Shown in pieces: positions 1 to 9,754 of a DNA stretch of 64,000 nt (positions are counted from its first letter, which is position 1; the number at the start of each line of letters is the position of its first letter). The notes beneath the pieces are model-generated. The model did not search any database and was not told the DNA's origin. It saw only the letters and a program-made list of their open reading frames with translations. Location of the stretch: NCBI RefSeq assembly GCF_014646295.1, contig NZ_BMNE01000006.1:434001-498000 (forward strand). The letters are read 5' to 3'. The translations under genes were made by a program, and so were the position numbers. The DNA is from Nocardia rhizosphaerihabitans. GTDB taxonomy: Bacteria; Actinomycetota; Actinomycetes; Mycobacteriales; Mycobacteriaceae.

Positions 1-1330
<1,330 letters not shown>

Positions 1331-1388
1331 CCTGGCAGAAATCCTACGTCGGGCCCACCGGGGACCCGCCTCGGGCACAATGATCGCC

Positions 1389-2444
1389 ATGTCTGTTTCG
1401 CAACCGGTCGATGTCGACCCGACTGTCGCGGATTTCGCGGCGATCGGGCGCTGGATGGACGAACGTGGCCTGCCCGGCGGCGCGTTCGGTGCAGTGACCC
1501 CGATCGGCGGTGGCACGCAGAACATCATGCTGCGCTTCACCCGTGGCGACCGCGAATACGTGTTGCGACGCGGGCCCAAGCACCTGCGCGCCAAGAGCAA
1601 CGACGTGATCCGGCGCGAATCCCGGCTGCTCGGCGCGCTCGACGGCACCGAGGTGCGCTCGCCCCGGGTCATCGCCGCCTGCGACGACGACGCCGTGATC
1701 GGCGCGGTGTTCTATCTGATGGAACCCATCCACGGCTTCAACCCGCAGACCGAACTGCCTGCCCTGCACGCGGGCGACCCGGAGATCCGGCGGCAGATGG
1801 GCCTGTCCGCGGTCGAGGCCATCGCCCGCCTCGGCTCGCTCGACTACCAGGCGCTCGGTCTGGCCGATTACGGCAAGCCCGAGGGTTTCCTGGAACGCCA
1901 AGTGCCGCGCTGGTTGCGCGAACTCGACTCCTACTCCGCCAACGAGGGCTACCCCGGCCCGCAGATTCCCGGTGTCGACGAGGTCGGCGACTGGCTCGAG
2001 CGCAACCGGCCGACCACCTGGACGCCGGGCATCATGCACGGTGACTGTCATCTGGCGAACATGATGTTCGAGTACGACAGCCCGCAGGTGGCGGCGATGG
2101 TCGACTGGGAGATGTCCACCATCGGCGACCCGCTGCTCGACCTCGGCTGGCAGCTGGCGACCCGTCCGGTCCCCGGCACCGTCGGCGCGGGCCTGATGGG
2201 CACCCTCGGCACCGTCGGCGGCCTGCCGATGCCGGCGGAGATGATCGAGCACTACGGCAAGTTCTCCGACCGCGACCTGAGCAACGTCACCTGGTACGAG
2301 GTGCTGGCCTGCTTCAAGCTGGGCATCGTCCTCGAGGGCACCTATGCGCGCGCGTTCGCGGGCAAGGCGCCCAAGCCGGTGGGCGACTTCCTGCACGCGG
2401 TGACCATGGAACTGTTCGAGAAGGCGCGTCAGCTGATCGCGTGA
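1389..2444 (+). CDS. Phosphotransferase family protein (APH/ACAD10-like kinase)
   Basis: This 351-residue protein has the aminoglycoside phosphotransferase fold: a nucleotide-loop region GGGTQNIMLRF (about 41-50), the Brenner motif HGDCHLAN (217-224) holding the catalytic Asp, and DWE (239-241) followed by GDPLLDLGW for metal binding. Actinobacterial members of this subfamily resemble the kinase part of ACAD10 and usually sit near acyl-CoA metabolism genes. The substrate is probably a hydroxylated acyl-CoA or small alcohol rather than an antibiotic; that is inference. An ATG three codons upstream (1380) is also possible. I see no strong ribosome site for either. Confidence 0.85.
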   Translation: MSVSQPVDVDPTVADFAAIGRWMDERGLPGGAFGAVTPIGGGTQNIMLRFTRGDREYVLRRGPKHLRAKSNDVIRRESRLLGALDGTEVRSPRVIAACDDDAVIGAVFYLMEPIHGFNPQTELPALHAGDPEIRRQMGLSAVEAIARLGSLDYQALGLADYGKPEGFLERQVPRWLRELDSYSANEGYPGPQIPGVDEVGDWLERNRPTTWTPGIMHGDCHLANMMFEYDSPQVAAMVDWEMSTIGDPLLDLGWQLATRPVPGTVGAGLMGTLGTVGGLPMPAEMIEHYGKFSDRDLSNVTWYEVLACFKLGIVLEGTYARAFAGKAPKPVGDFLHAVTMELFEKARQLIA

Positions 2445-2514
2445 TGCCCGGATCTCGCCGATGATTGGCAGAATATCGATGGATCGCAAGATTCAGACAT
2501 TCTAGGCTGACGGC

Positions 2515-3039
2515 ATGATCGTTCCCGACACCAAGAACTGGACCTGGGTCCTCGAACGCGCCTGCCCCGACTGTGGATACGACGCCGAGCAGACCGCCTA
2601 CGCGGCAGTCCCCGAGCGCACGCTCGACAGTGCCGCCCGGATCGGCGCGGCGCTGGAGCGCGCCGATGCCCGGGTTCGTCCCGACGACACGACCTGGTCG
2701 GTGCTCGAGTACGGCGCGCACGTGCGCGATGTGTGCCGCATCTTCGACACTCGCCTGGCGCTGATGCTGGCCGGTGACGGCGTCGTGCCGCCGCAGTTCG
2801 AGAACTGGGATCAGGACGCGACCGCCGTCGCCGACCGTTACGGCGAACAGGACCCGGCGCTGGTCGCCACCGAGCTCGCGGTGGCCGCCGAGAAGATCGC
2901 CTCGGCCTTCGCCGCCGTGCCCGCCGATCGGCTCGACTTGCGGGGCGCGCGCAGTGACGGATCGCTGTTCACGGTCACCTCGCTGTCTCGCTACTTCCTG
3001 CACGACCTCGTCCATCACGTCCATGACGTGCGGGGATAG
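2515..3039 (+). CDS. DinB-like domain protein
   Basis: The 174-residue product resembles the actinobacterial DinB/mycothiol-dependent maleylpyruvate isomerase superfamily, a four-helix bundle that often binds a metal through spaced histidines. It begins WTWVLERACPDCGYDA, a CPxCG opening that recurs in this subfamily, and has helical stretches with VLEYGAHVRDVCRIF and FLHDLVHHVHDV, which supply candidate metal-ligand histidines. The substrate is unknown; many family members are thiol-dependent transferases. It lies alone between the APH-like gene and the alcohol dehydrogenase, 70 nt after the first and about 106 nt before the second. The ATG is the first in frame, and the name rests on overall pattern rather than a catalytic motif. 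Confidence 0.75.
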   Translation: MIVPDTKNWTWVLERACPDCGYDAEQTAYAAVPERTLDSAARIGAALERADARVRPDDTTWSVLEYGAHVRDVCRIFDTRLALMLAGDGVVPPQFENWDQDATAVADRYGEQDPALVATELAVAAEKIASAFAAVPADRLDLRGARSDGSLFTVTSLSRYFLHDLVHHVHDVRG

Positions 3040-3059
3040 ATAATTCTCGGCAATATTTC

Positions 3060-3073
3060 TAGAACGTGTTTCA
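3060..3073. promoter_or_regulatory. KstR-like operator
   Basis: The 14 bases TAGAACGTGTTTCA fit the consensus reported for the cholesterol-catabolism repressor KstR (TnnAACnnGTTnnA) at every fixed position. The site is 72 bp upstream of the alcohol dehydrogenase start, a plausible promoter position. The match is seen directly; KstR control is inference because no kstR gene is in this window. Confidence 0.55.
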
Positions 3074-3145
3074 GAATCGGGCGATTCTTCGTTAGGGTGA
3101 GTGCAATCACAACGAGGCACAAGCTTGGCGAGAGGTCGACCGGAC

Positions 3146-4276
3146 ATGAAGACGAAGGGCGCGATCCTGTGGGGCACCGATCAGCAGTGGTCGGTGGAGG
3201 AGATCGAGGTCGGCGATCCCGTCGCCGGTGAAGTGCAGATCCGGATGGAAACGGCGGGCATGTGCCACTCCGACCATCACATCGTCACCGGCGCGACGCC
3301 GATGCCGGCGTTCCCGGTGATGGGTGGCCACGAGGGCGCGGGTGTCATCACCAAGCTCGGCCCGAACTGCCCGGCCGACCTGGCCGTGGGTGACCACGTC
3401 ATCCTGTCGTTCATCCCGGCCTGCGGCCGCTGCCCCGCCTGCGTCGCCGGCCACATGGCGCTGTGCGACCTCGGCGCGGGCCTGCTGATGGGCCAGGCGA
3501 TCTCCGACGGCACCTACCGCATCCAGGCGCGCGGCGAGAACGTCATCCCGATGTGCCTGCTCGGCACCTTCTCCCCGTACATGACGGTGCACCACACCTC
3601 GGTCGTGAAGATCGACCCGACCATCCCGTTCGAGGTCGCCTGCCTCGTCGGCTGTGGCGTGCCGACCGGCTTCGGCTCCTCGACCCACGTGGCCGAGGTG
3701 AAGCCGGGCGAGACCGTGGTGATCGCGGGCATCGGCGGCGTCGGCATGAGCGCGCTGCAGGGCGCCGTGCTCTCCGGTGCGTCGAAAGTCATTGCCATCG
3801 ACCCGAATCCGTGGAAGCGGGAGCAGGCGCAGAAGTTCGGCGCCACCCACACCTACGAGAGCATGGCCGCCGCGATCATGCCGATGATCGACGCGACCGA
3901 GGGGCGGATGGCCGAGAAGGTCATCCTCACCATGGGTGAGATGCACGGCGACTACATCGAAGAGGGCCTGATTCTCACCGCCAAGGCGGGCACGCTGGTC
4001 GTCACCTCGATGGGCCGCATGGACGCGAGCGATGTGAAGATGAACAGCTTCCTGCTGTCCATGCTGCAGAAGACGGTCAAGGGCTGCATCTTCGGCGGCG
4101 GCAACGCCCGCCAGGACGCGCCGCGCCTGCTGTCGCTGTACAAGTCGGGTCAGCTCAACCTCGACGACATGGTCACCCGCAGCTACTCGCTGGAGGAGAT
4201 CAACCAGGGCTACCAGGACATGCTGGACGGCAAGAACATTCGCGGCATCATCCGCTTCACCGAAGCCGACTGGTAA
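3146..4276 (+). CDS. NDMA-dependent alcohol dehydrogenase
   Basis: This is a 376-residue zinc-type medium-chain dehydrogenase. Catalytic zinc ligands are C40 (in CHSDHH), H62 and probably C170. Four structural-zinc cysteines sit at 93, 96, 99 and 107 (CGRCPACVAGHMALC). The Rossmann glycine motif GIGGVG is at 195-200, with an acidic residue about 20 residues later (IAIDP). The sequence style matches the actinobacterial group with tightly bound NAD regenerated through an external acceptor such as NDMA or a mycofactocin-type carrier. I chose the ATG that gives MKTKGAILWG, the usual family start; an in-frame upstream GTG or ATG would add an unusual basic leader. A KstR-like site in the promoter hints at a role with sterol or other lipid alcohols. 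Confidence 0.9.
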   Translation: MKTKGAILWGTDQQWSVEEIEVGDPVAGEVQIRMETAGMCHSDHHIVTGATPMPAFPVMGGHEGAGVITKLGPNCPADLAVGDHVILSFIPACGRCPACVAGHMALCDLGAGLLMGQAISDGTYRIQARGENVIPMCLLGTFSPYMTVHHTSVVKIDPTIPFEVACLVGCGVPTGFGSSTHVAEVKPGETVVIAGIGGVGMSALQGAVLSGASKVIAIDPNPWKREQAQKFGATHTYESMAAAIMPMIDATEGRMAEKVILTMGEMHGDYIEEGLILTAKAGTLVVTSMGRMDASDVKMNSFLLSMLQKTVKGCIFGGGNARQDAPRLLSLYKSGQLNLDDMVTRSYSLEEINQGYQDMLDGKNIRGIIRFTEADW

Positions 4277-4277
4277 G

Positions 4278-4634
4278 TCACCGCTGCCGTTCCCGCTCGG
4301 CGAGCCGGACCGCGATCTGCGCGATCAGGTCGTACGGAATCGGTTCCCCGAGTGGGAATTTCAGGGTGCCACGGCCCGCAATGTAGGGCTCGATGGCACG
4401 TTCGAACTCCTCGTCCCCTTCCGGGATGGGGTACACGCTCACATGCACCTTCCATCCGGCGAAGGACATGAACGCCCGGCCGCCGAGGGTGGCGGCCGGG
4501 ATCGCGTAGCTGATCTTCTCGCCCGCTTCCGGCACTACCCGGTGAATCGTCTCCCGGATCTGCTGCAGGACGGCGCGCTCCGCCTCCGGCAGGCCGGCCA
4601 GATAGTCGTCGACCGAGGTCGGTGTCGCGGCCAT
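4278..4634 (-). CDS. DUF1801 (YdhG-like) small protein
   Basis: A 118-residue protein starting MAATPTSVDDYLAGLPEAE, typical of the DUF1801 family, whose fold resembles frataxin-like iron chaperones. The conserved centre is EKISYAIPAATLGGRAFMSFAGWKVHVSVYP, followed by GTLKFPLGEPIPYDLI, both common to the family. No catalytic residues are known and the function is not established. Its stop lies one base past the stop of the convergent alcohol dehydrogenase. Upstream, 48 bp separate its start from the end of the zinc ATPase gene on the same strand, so it may be read through from that transcript. Confidence 0.8.
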   Translation of the reverse strand: MAATPTSVDDYLAGLPEAERAVLQQIRETIHRVVPEAGEKISYAIPAATLGGRAFMSFAGWKVHVSVYPIPEGDEEFERAIEPYIAGRGTLKFPLGEPIPYDLIAQIAVRLAERERQR

Positions 4635-4682
4635 GATTTCCTCCTGCTGCGGGACGCGCGGGTGGAGCGGGCGCTGTCGATT

Positions 4683-5360
4683 CTACGACCGGACCACCAC
4701 CTGGCCCGGCTGCCCCGCAGCGATCAGACGGCCCTCCCTGAGCACCAGGCAGTGATCTGCTTTGTCGGCCTCGGTCATGTCGTGGGTGGCCTGCACGACG
4801 GTGACCCCTGCGACGCGGACCTCGGCCAATACGTCGGAGATCGCCGCCTGGGAGGTTGCGTCCAGGCCCGTCGCCGGTTCGTCCAGCAGCAGCAGATCGG
4901 ACTGTTGCGCCAGCGCTTGGGCGAGCAGTGTGCGCTGGCGTTGTCCGCCCGAGAGGGTGTCCAGGCGCCGTGCCGCCAGTGCAGTGAGGTCCATCTGTTC
5001 CAGGCAGGCGCGGGCGATGGCGCGGTCGGCGCGGGTGAGGCGCCGCCACGGTCCGCGATGCGCCCAGCGACCCATCGCCACCGTCTCGCCGACGGTCAGC
5101 GGCAACGTCGATGGAATTGCGGTGTGCTGCACCACGAATGCGGGCCGTCGCGTGGTGGCTCGATGCACCGTGCCCGACCGCGTGGGCACGGTCCCGGCGA
5201 GTACGCCGAGCAGGGTCGACTTCCCTGATCCGTTGGGTCCGACGATCGCGGTGATCTGTCCGCGCGGAATCGTCGCCGACACCCCCGACAGCACCGGCGT
5301 CGCGCCGTAGCCCGCCGTCAGCTGCTCGATCTCGATCGCTGCGTCCTCTGTGTGCTGCAT
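4683..5360 (-). CDS. aztA: Zinc ABC transporter ATP-binding protein AztA
   Basis: A 225-residue ABC ATPase with Walker A GPNGSGKST (41-49), signature LSGGQ (136-140), Walker B LLLLDEP (156-162) and switch H193. It belongs with metal-type importers (ZnuC/MntA group). It is divergent from a cluster encoding a permease, a zinc-binding lipoprotein and AztD-like chaperones, which identifies the system as AztABCD, known from Paracoccus zinc uptake. The start codon is 49 bp from the permease start, and a Fur/Zur-type palindrome lies between, so both sides are probably derepressed in zinc starvation. It powers import from the cytoplasmic side. Confidence 0.85.
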   Translation of the reverse strand: MQHTEDAAIEIEQLTAGYGATPVLSGVSATIPRGQITAIVGPNGSGKSTLLGVLAGTVPTRSGTVHRATTRRPAFVVQHTAIPSTLPLTVGETVAMGRWAHRGPWRRLTRADRAIARACLEQMDLTALAARRLDTLSGGQRQRTLLAQALAQQSDLLLLDEPATGLDATSQAAISDVLAEVRVAGVTVVQATHDMTEADKADHCLVLREGRLIAAGQPGQVVVRS

Positions 5361-5370
5361 CTCACCTCAA

Positions 5371-5392
5371 TTGAAACGATAATCGTTTTCAG
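5371..5392. promoter_or_regulatory. Zur-like operator in the azt divergent promoter
   Basis: A 15-bp perfect palindrome AAACGATAATCGTTT (5374-5388, centre 5381) sits inside a longer imperfect TTGAAA...TTTTCAG repeat. AT-rich GAAAA/TTTTC arms around a central A or T are characteristic of Fur-family boxes, and the neighbouring genes are for zinc uptake, so Zur is the likely regulator. The palindrome lies between the two divergent starts, where it could control both. Confidence 0.6.
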
Positions 5393-5408
5393 TATATCGT
5401 TCCGCGCT

Positions 5409-7535
5409 ATGGATTGGCTGTTCGCCCCGTTCGAGGTGGCATTCGTGCAACGCGCGCTGTGGGGTGGGCTGCTGGTGTCGTGTGTCTGTGCCCTTGCCGG
5501 GACCTGGGTTGTGGTGCGCGGCATGGCTTTTCTCGGTGACGCGATGTCGCACGGGATGCTGCCCGGTGTCGCGGTGGCGGCCTTGCTCGGCGGGAACCTG
5601 ATTCTCGGGGCCGCGATCAGCTGCGCTGCGATGGCATTCGGTGTCTCGATGCTGGGGCGCAGCAAGCGGTTCGCGCCGGATACGGCGATCGGGCTGCTGT
5701 TCGTCGGCATGCTCGCGGCCGGGGTGATCATCGTGTCGCGATCGCAGTCGTTCGCCGTCGACCTGACCGGGTTCCTGTTCGGCGACGTGCTGGCGGTGCG
5801 GTCGGGTGATCTGCTGTATCTCGGTGTGGCGCTGGTGATCGCGCTGGTCGTCGCGGTGCTCGGTCATCGCGCGTTCGTGGCCTCTACCTTCGATCCGCGC
5901 AAGGCGCACACCCTCGGACTACATCCCAAGGCGGCGCAGGTGGCGCTGATCGGGCTGGTGACGCTGGCGATCGTGGCGTCGTTCCATGTCGTCGGGACGT
6001 TGCTGGTGTTCGGGCTGCTCATCGCGCCGCCCGCCGCGGCGATGTACTGGTCGGACCGGATTCCGGTGGTGATGGTGCTCGCTGCGCTGATCGGTGCGGT
6101 GTCCACCGCAGTGGGGCTGCTCATCTCGTGGCATGCGCAGACCGCGGCGGGCGCGACCATCGCCGCGGTGGCCGTCGGCTCGTTCTTCCTGTCGGCGATC
6201 ATCGCCGCGCTGCGGGACCGGTTCGGTGCGCGCCGGATGGGGGCGGCCTCGGTGGCCGCGCTCGCGGCGCTGCCGCTGGTCGGGTGTGGGTCGGGGGAGT
6301 CCGCGGTGGTGGAGGAGACGCCGCACGGGTTCGTTGCCGGTGCCGAGGAGATGGCGGAGACGCAGAGCCGGTTGATCGTGGCCGATGCGGGCACGGGGGA
6401 GATGCGGGTCGTCGACCTCTTGACCGAGAAGGTGGCTCCGATCGATGCGTTCGCGGTGAAAGCCGGTTCCGCGCAAACTCCTTCAGCCGGGACTGCTCCT
6501 GGCGCGGTTCAGCTCGCGGGTGACGGCCGGTTCGGCTTCGTGAGTTCGGGCGGGCGTCTGTCGATCGTGGACAGTGGGGCGTGGACGGTCGACCACGGTG
6601 ATCATCGGCACTATTACAGCGCGCCTATTCGCGCGGTCGGATCGGGCGAGACCTCGGTGGGGGGATTGTCCGGTGCGGGAAGGTCGAGTGCAGCGCCGGG
6701 GGCGAGTGGCGCGACAGAGCCAGGGGATGCGGGAGGGCCGAGTGGCGCGCCGGGGTCGAGTGGTGCGGTGGTATCGGCGCACAGCGATCCCGTTGTCGTA
6801 GCGGTTGTTTCGGATGTCGGCGAGACGATGGTGTTCGATCGTGCGGCGCTGGGCGATGGAGTGGTTTCGGAGCCGCGGCGGATCGACGGCATCGCGGTGC
6901 CCTATGCCGAGCGGCTGATCGTCGCCGGCGACGCGGGACGCGTGGAAGTGCGCGGGCGCGACGGTGCGGCAGGGGAGGTGCAGCCGGCGACGTGCCCGGA
7001 TCCGCAGGGACAGGCGGTGACCCGGCGCGGCGTCGTCTTCGGATGTGCCGACGGCGCGATCGTCGTGGCGCAGCGGGACGGCTCGTTCGTCACCGAGAAG
7101 ATCCCGTACCCGGCACCGCCCGCCGACCGCGCGACCGCCTTCACCCATCGTCCCGGCAGCACCACGCTGACCGCCCTCGGGGGCCGAAACGGAGTGTGGA
7201 CTCTCGATATCAGGAAGAAGACCTGGACGCTGACACCGATCGCCGACGCGGTGGCGGTGAACACGGCGGGCGAAGGATCGTCGCTGCTGGTCCTCACCCG
7301 TGACGGTGTTCTGCACGGGCTCGACCCGGTAACCGGAACGGAGACAGCGCATCTCGCCTTGGTCCCCGGACCCGTCGCCGATCACGCGGCGATCCAGGTA
7401 GACCCGGATCGCGCCTACATCAACGACGTTCGCGCGCGCACTGTGCACGAGATCGCCTACAACGACAACCTCCGTGTGGCGCGCACGTTCCCCCTCGACA
7501 TCGCGCCGTCGCTGATGGTGGAGACCGGGTTGTGA
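5409..7535 (+). CDS. aztB: AztB zinc permease fused to an AztD-like lipoprotein domain
   Basis: 708 residues with two parts. Residues 1-276 are an ABC-3 family metal permease with about eight membrane segments and typical motifs (GDAMSHGMLPGVA, VVGTLLVFGLLIAPPAAA). At M277 the chain reads MGAASVAALAALPLVGC, which looks like a complete lipoprotein signal with lipobox Cys at 293. Residues 293-708 are a beta-propeller-like domain similar in style to the AztD gene downstream, with DHGDHRHYY as a possible zinc site. A Gly/Ser/Pro-rich insertion occupies about residues 411-459. I chose ATG 5409 because an earlier start would run through the operator. The frame stays open across the junction, so it is either a real fusion or two proteins made through an internal start. 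It ends in a GTGA overlap with aztC. Confidence 0.8.
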   Translation: MDWLFAPFEVAFVQRALWGGLLVSCVCALAGTWVVVRGMAFLGDAMSHGMLPGVAVAALLGGNLILGAAISCAAMAFGVSMLGRSKRFAPDTAIGLLFVGMLAAGVIIVSRSQSFAVDLTGFLFGDVLAVRSGDLLYLGVALVIALVVAVLGHRAFVASTFDPRKAHTLGLHPKAAQVALIGLVTLAIVASFHVVGTLLVFGLLIAPPAAAMYWSDRIPVVMVLAALIGAVSTAVGLLISWHAQTAAGATIAAVAVGSFFLSAIIAALRDRFGARRMGAASVAALAALPLVGCGSGESAVVEETPHGFVAGAEEMAETQSRLIVADAGTGEMRVVDLLTEKVAPIDAFAVKAGSAQTPSAGTAPGAVQLAGDGRFGFVSSGGRLSIVDSGAWTVDHGDHRHYYSAPIRAVGSGETSVGGLSGAGRSSAAPGASGATEPGDAGGPSGAPGSSGAVVSAHSDPVVVAVVSDVGETMVFDRAALGDGVVSEPRRIDGIAVPYAERLIVAGDAGRVEVRGRDGAAGEVQPATCPDPQGQAVTRRGVVFGCADGAIVVAQRDGSFVTEKIPYPAPPADRATAFTHRPGSTTLTALGGRNGVWTLDIRKKTWTLTPIADAVAVNTAGEGSSLLVLTRDGVLHGLDPVTGTETAHLALVPGPVADHAAIQVDPDRAYINDVRARTVHEIAYNDNLRVARTFPLDIAPSLMVETGL

Positions 7536-8503
7536 ACGCGATGAACCGCATGTCCCGACTTCGGCCGCGTCGGCGAAAGCCGAGGCGTGGCGCGGTGGCC
7601 GCGGCCGTAGCCATGGTCGTCTTGATGCCGTTGGCCGTGGCCTGTTCGAGCGGTACCGACCGATCCGGGATCGTCGTGACGACCAATATCCTCGGTGATC
7701 TCACCAGGGCGGTCGTCGGCGACGCCGTGCCCGTGACCGTGCTCATGCAGGCCGGGGCGGATCCACATTCGTTCGCGATCTCGGCGCGGCAGGCGGCCGA
7801 TATCGAACGGTCGGCGCTGGTCGTGCACAACGGGTTGGGCCTCGAAGAGGGCGTGGCCCGGCATGTGCAAGCTGCCGAGGCGGCCGGGGTGCCGACGCTG
7901 GCTGTCGCCGATCGGGTCGACCCGATCACGTACACCTCCGACGAGTCCGCGGGGAAGCCGGACCCACACTTCTGGACCGATCCGCAGCGCGTCCGCAAGG
8001 CGGTCGAGGCGATCGGCGCGGAAGTCCTCGCGCAGGTCGACGGCATCGATGCCGGGGCGGTCCGGGCGAACACCGACCGCTACCTCGCCGAGCTCGACCA
8101 GCTGGACCGGTGGATGACCGCCCGGTTCGCCGCGATACCGCCCGAGCGCAGGCAACTGGTCACCGATCACCACGTCTTCGGTTATCTCGCACAGCGATTC
8201 GGCTTCCGGGTGATCGGTGCGGTGATCCCCAGCGGCACCACCCTGGCCTCGCCCAGCGCGTCCGATCTCCACGAGCTCGCCGGCGCGATCCGGGCGTCGG
8301 GCGTCGGTGCGATCTTCGCCGATTCCGCACAGCCCGACCGGCTCTCGCGCGTGCTCGCCGAGCACACCGGCTTGCAGGTGCAGGTGATCGGCCTGCACAC
8401 CGAATCGCTCACCGCACCCGGCGGCGGTGCGGCCACCTATCTGGAGATGGCGCGCGCCAACACCGAGGCCATCGCCCGCGGTTTGTCCGGGCCGACAACG
8501 TAG
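7532..8503 (+). CDS. aztC: Zinc ABC transporter substrate-binding lipoprotein AztC
   Basis: 323 residues from a GTG that overlaps the permease stop by 4 bases. A basic leader (RPRRRKPRRG) and hydrophobic segment precede lipobox LAVAC (Cys38). The mature part is a cluster A-I metal-binding protein: candidate zinc ligands are H79 (ADPHSF), H146 (DPHFWTDP), H213/H214 (TDHHVFGYL) and D264 (IFADS), matching the three-His one-Asp pattern of AztC/ZnuA proteins. It lacks the long His-rich loop of many ZnuA proteins, as AztC does, which fits delivery of zinc by AztD-like chaperones. It captures zinc outside the membrane and passes it to AztB. Confidence 0.88.
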   Translation: MNAMNRMSRLRPRRRKPRRGAVAAAVAMVVLMPLAVACSSGTDRSGIVVTTNILGDLTRAVVGDAVPVTVLMQAGADPHSFAISARQAADIERSALVVHNGLGLEEGVARHVQAAEAAGVPTLAVADRVDPITYTSDESAGKPDPHFWTDPQRVRKAVEAIGAEVLAQVDGIDAGAVRANTDRYLAELDQLDRWMTARFAAIPPERRQLVTDHHVFGYLAQRFGFRVIGAVIPSGTTLASPSASDLHELAGAIRASGVGAIFADSAQPDRLSRVLAEHTGLQVQVIGLHTESLTAPGGGAATYLEMARANTEAIARGLSGPTT

Positions 8504-8529
8504 TTCACGCAGGAGAAATGGAGCAGCAC

Positions 8530-9696
8530 ATGCACAGTCGGTCACGGATCACCACGATGGTGGCCATGTCCGGGGTCCTGGCCTCGGTGGTCGCGCTGAG
8601 CGGTTGTGGAACGAACGACGCCGCGCACGACCACGAGCACACCCCGGGCGCGGAGCCGATCGCCCTCACCTACAACGGCGGCATCTACGTCCTCGACGGC
8701 GCCACGCTGGCCCAGCAGGGCGAGGTGAAGCTCGACGGATACAACCGGCTCAACCCGGCGGGCGACGACGACCACCTCATGGTGTCGACCAAGGACGGGT
8801 TCCGCGTCTTCGACGTCTACGCCAAGGAATTCGCCGGTACCGAATTCCCCGCGATCAAGCCGGGGCACGTCGTGCGGCACGCGGGCAAGACCGTGCTGTT
8901 CGCCGACGGGTCGGGCGAGGTCACCATCTTCGACTCCGCTCAGCTCGAGCACGGCACGCCGAAGACCGAGGTCTACAAGGCGGCCGCACCGCACCACGGT
9001 GTCGCTATCGAACTGAGCAACGAGCAGCTGGTGCTCACCCTCGGCACCGAAGACAAGCGCGTCGGCGCCGTCGCGCTCGACGCCGACCGCAAGGAGCTCA
9101 GCCGGAACGAGGATTGCCCCGGCGTGCACGGCGAAGCGACCGCCCAGGGTGAGGCCGTGGTGATCGGCTGCCAGACCGGCGCTGTCGTCTACCGGGACGG
9201 GAAGTTCACCAAGGTCGCCAGCCCTGACTCCTATGGCCGGATCGGAAATATGTCCGGCAGCGAGGTCTCACCCATCGTGCTCGGCGACTACAAGGTCGAC
9301 AAGGACGCCGAACTCGAACGGCCGCAGCGGATCTCGCTGGTGAACACCACCGACGGCACCCTGCGCCTGGTCGATATCGGCACCAGCTACACCTTCCGCT
9401 CGCTGGGTCGCGGCCCGGCCGGTGAAGCCCTGGTGCTCGGCACCGACGGCAAGATCCACGTCATCGATCCCGTCGCCGGCACGGTCACCCGGACCATTCC
9501 GGTGATCGGCAACTGGCAGGAACCGCTCGACTGGCAGGACGCGCGGCCCGCGCTGTTCGTGCGCGGCGGGGTCGCCTACGTCTCGGACCCGACGACCAAT
9601 CAGGTGCACCGGGTGGACCTGACCGACGGAAAGGTCACGGCCACAGCCACCTTGGCCGCGGCGCCGAACGAGATCAGCGGCGTCGCCGCACATTGA
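8530..9696 (+). CDS. aztD: Zinc metallochaperone AztD-like lipoprotein
   Basis: 388 residues. The leader MHSRSRITTMVAMSG...LSGC carries a lipobox ending at Cys24, then a His-rich stretch (HDHEH) suited to zinc. The rest is a repeated beta-propeller-like pattern (IYVLDGATL, VSTKDGFRVFDVYAKEF, VTIFDSAQLEHG, YVSDPTTNQVHRVDL). AztD proteins hand zinc to AztC outside the cytoplasmic membrane. I chose the ATG with GGAG six bases upstream; an ATG four codons earlier sits only two bases from its AGGAG. Start 26 bp after aztC places it in the same operon. The domain fused to the permease appears to be a paralogue. Confidence 0.8.
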   Translation: MHSRSRITTMVAMSGVLASVVALSGCGTNDAAHDHEHTPGAEPIALTYNGGIYVLDGATLAQQGEVKLDGYNRLNPAGDDDHLMVSTKDGFRVFDVYAKEFAGTEFPAIKPGHVVRHAGKTVLFADGSGEVTIFDSAQLEHGTPKTEVYKAAAPHHGVAIELSNEQLVLTLGTEDKRVGAVALDADRKELSRNEDCPGVHGEATAQGEAVVIGCQTGAVVYRDGKFTKVASPDSYGRIGNMSGSEVSPIVLGDYKVDKDAELERPQRISLVNTTDGTLRLVDIGTSYTFRSLGRGPAGEALVLGTDGKIHVIDPVAGTVTRTIPVIGNWQEPLDWQDARPALFVRGGVAYVSDPTTNQVHRVDLTDGKVTATATLAAAPNEISGVAAH

Positions 9697-9754
9697 TCCG
9701 GTACGACCACCACAGCGCGCATCGGCGAACATGGGCCGGTGCGCGCTGTGGTCG

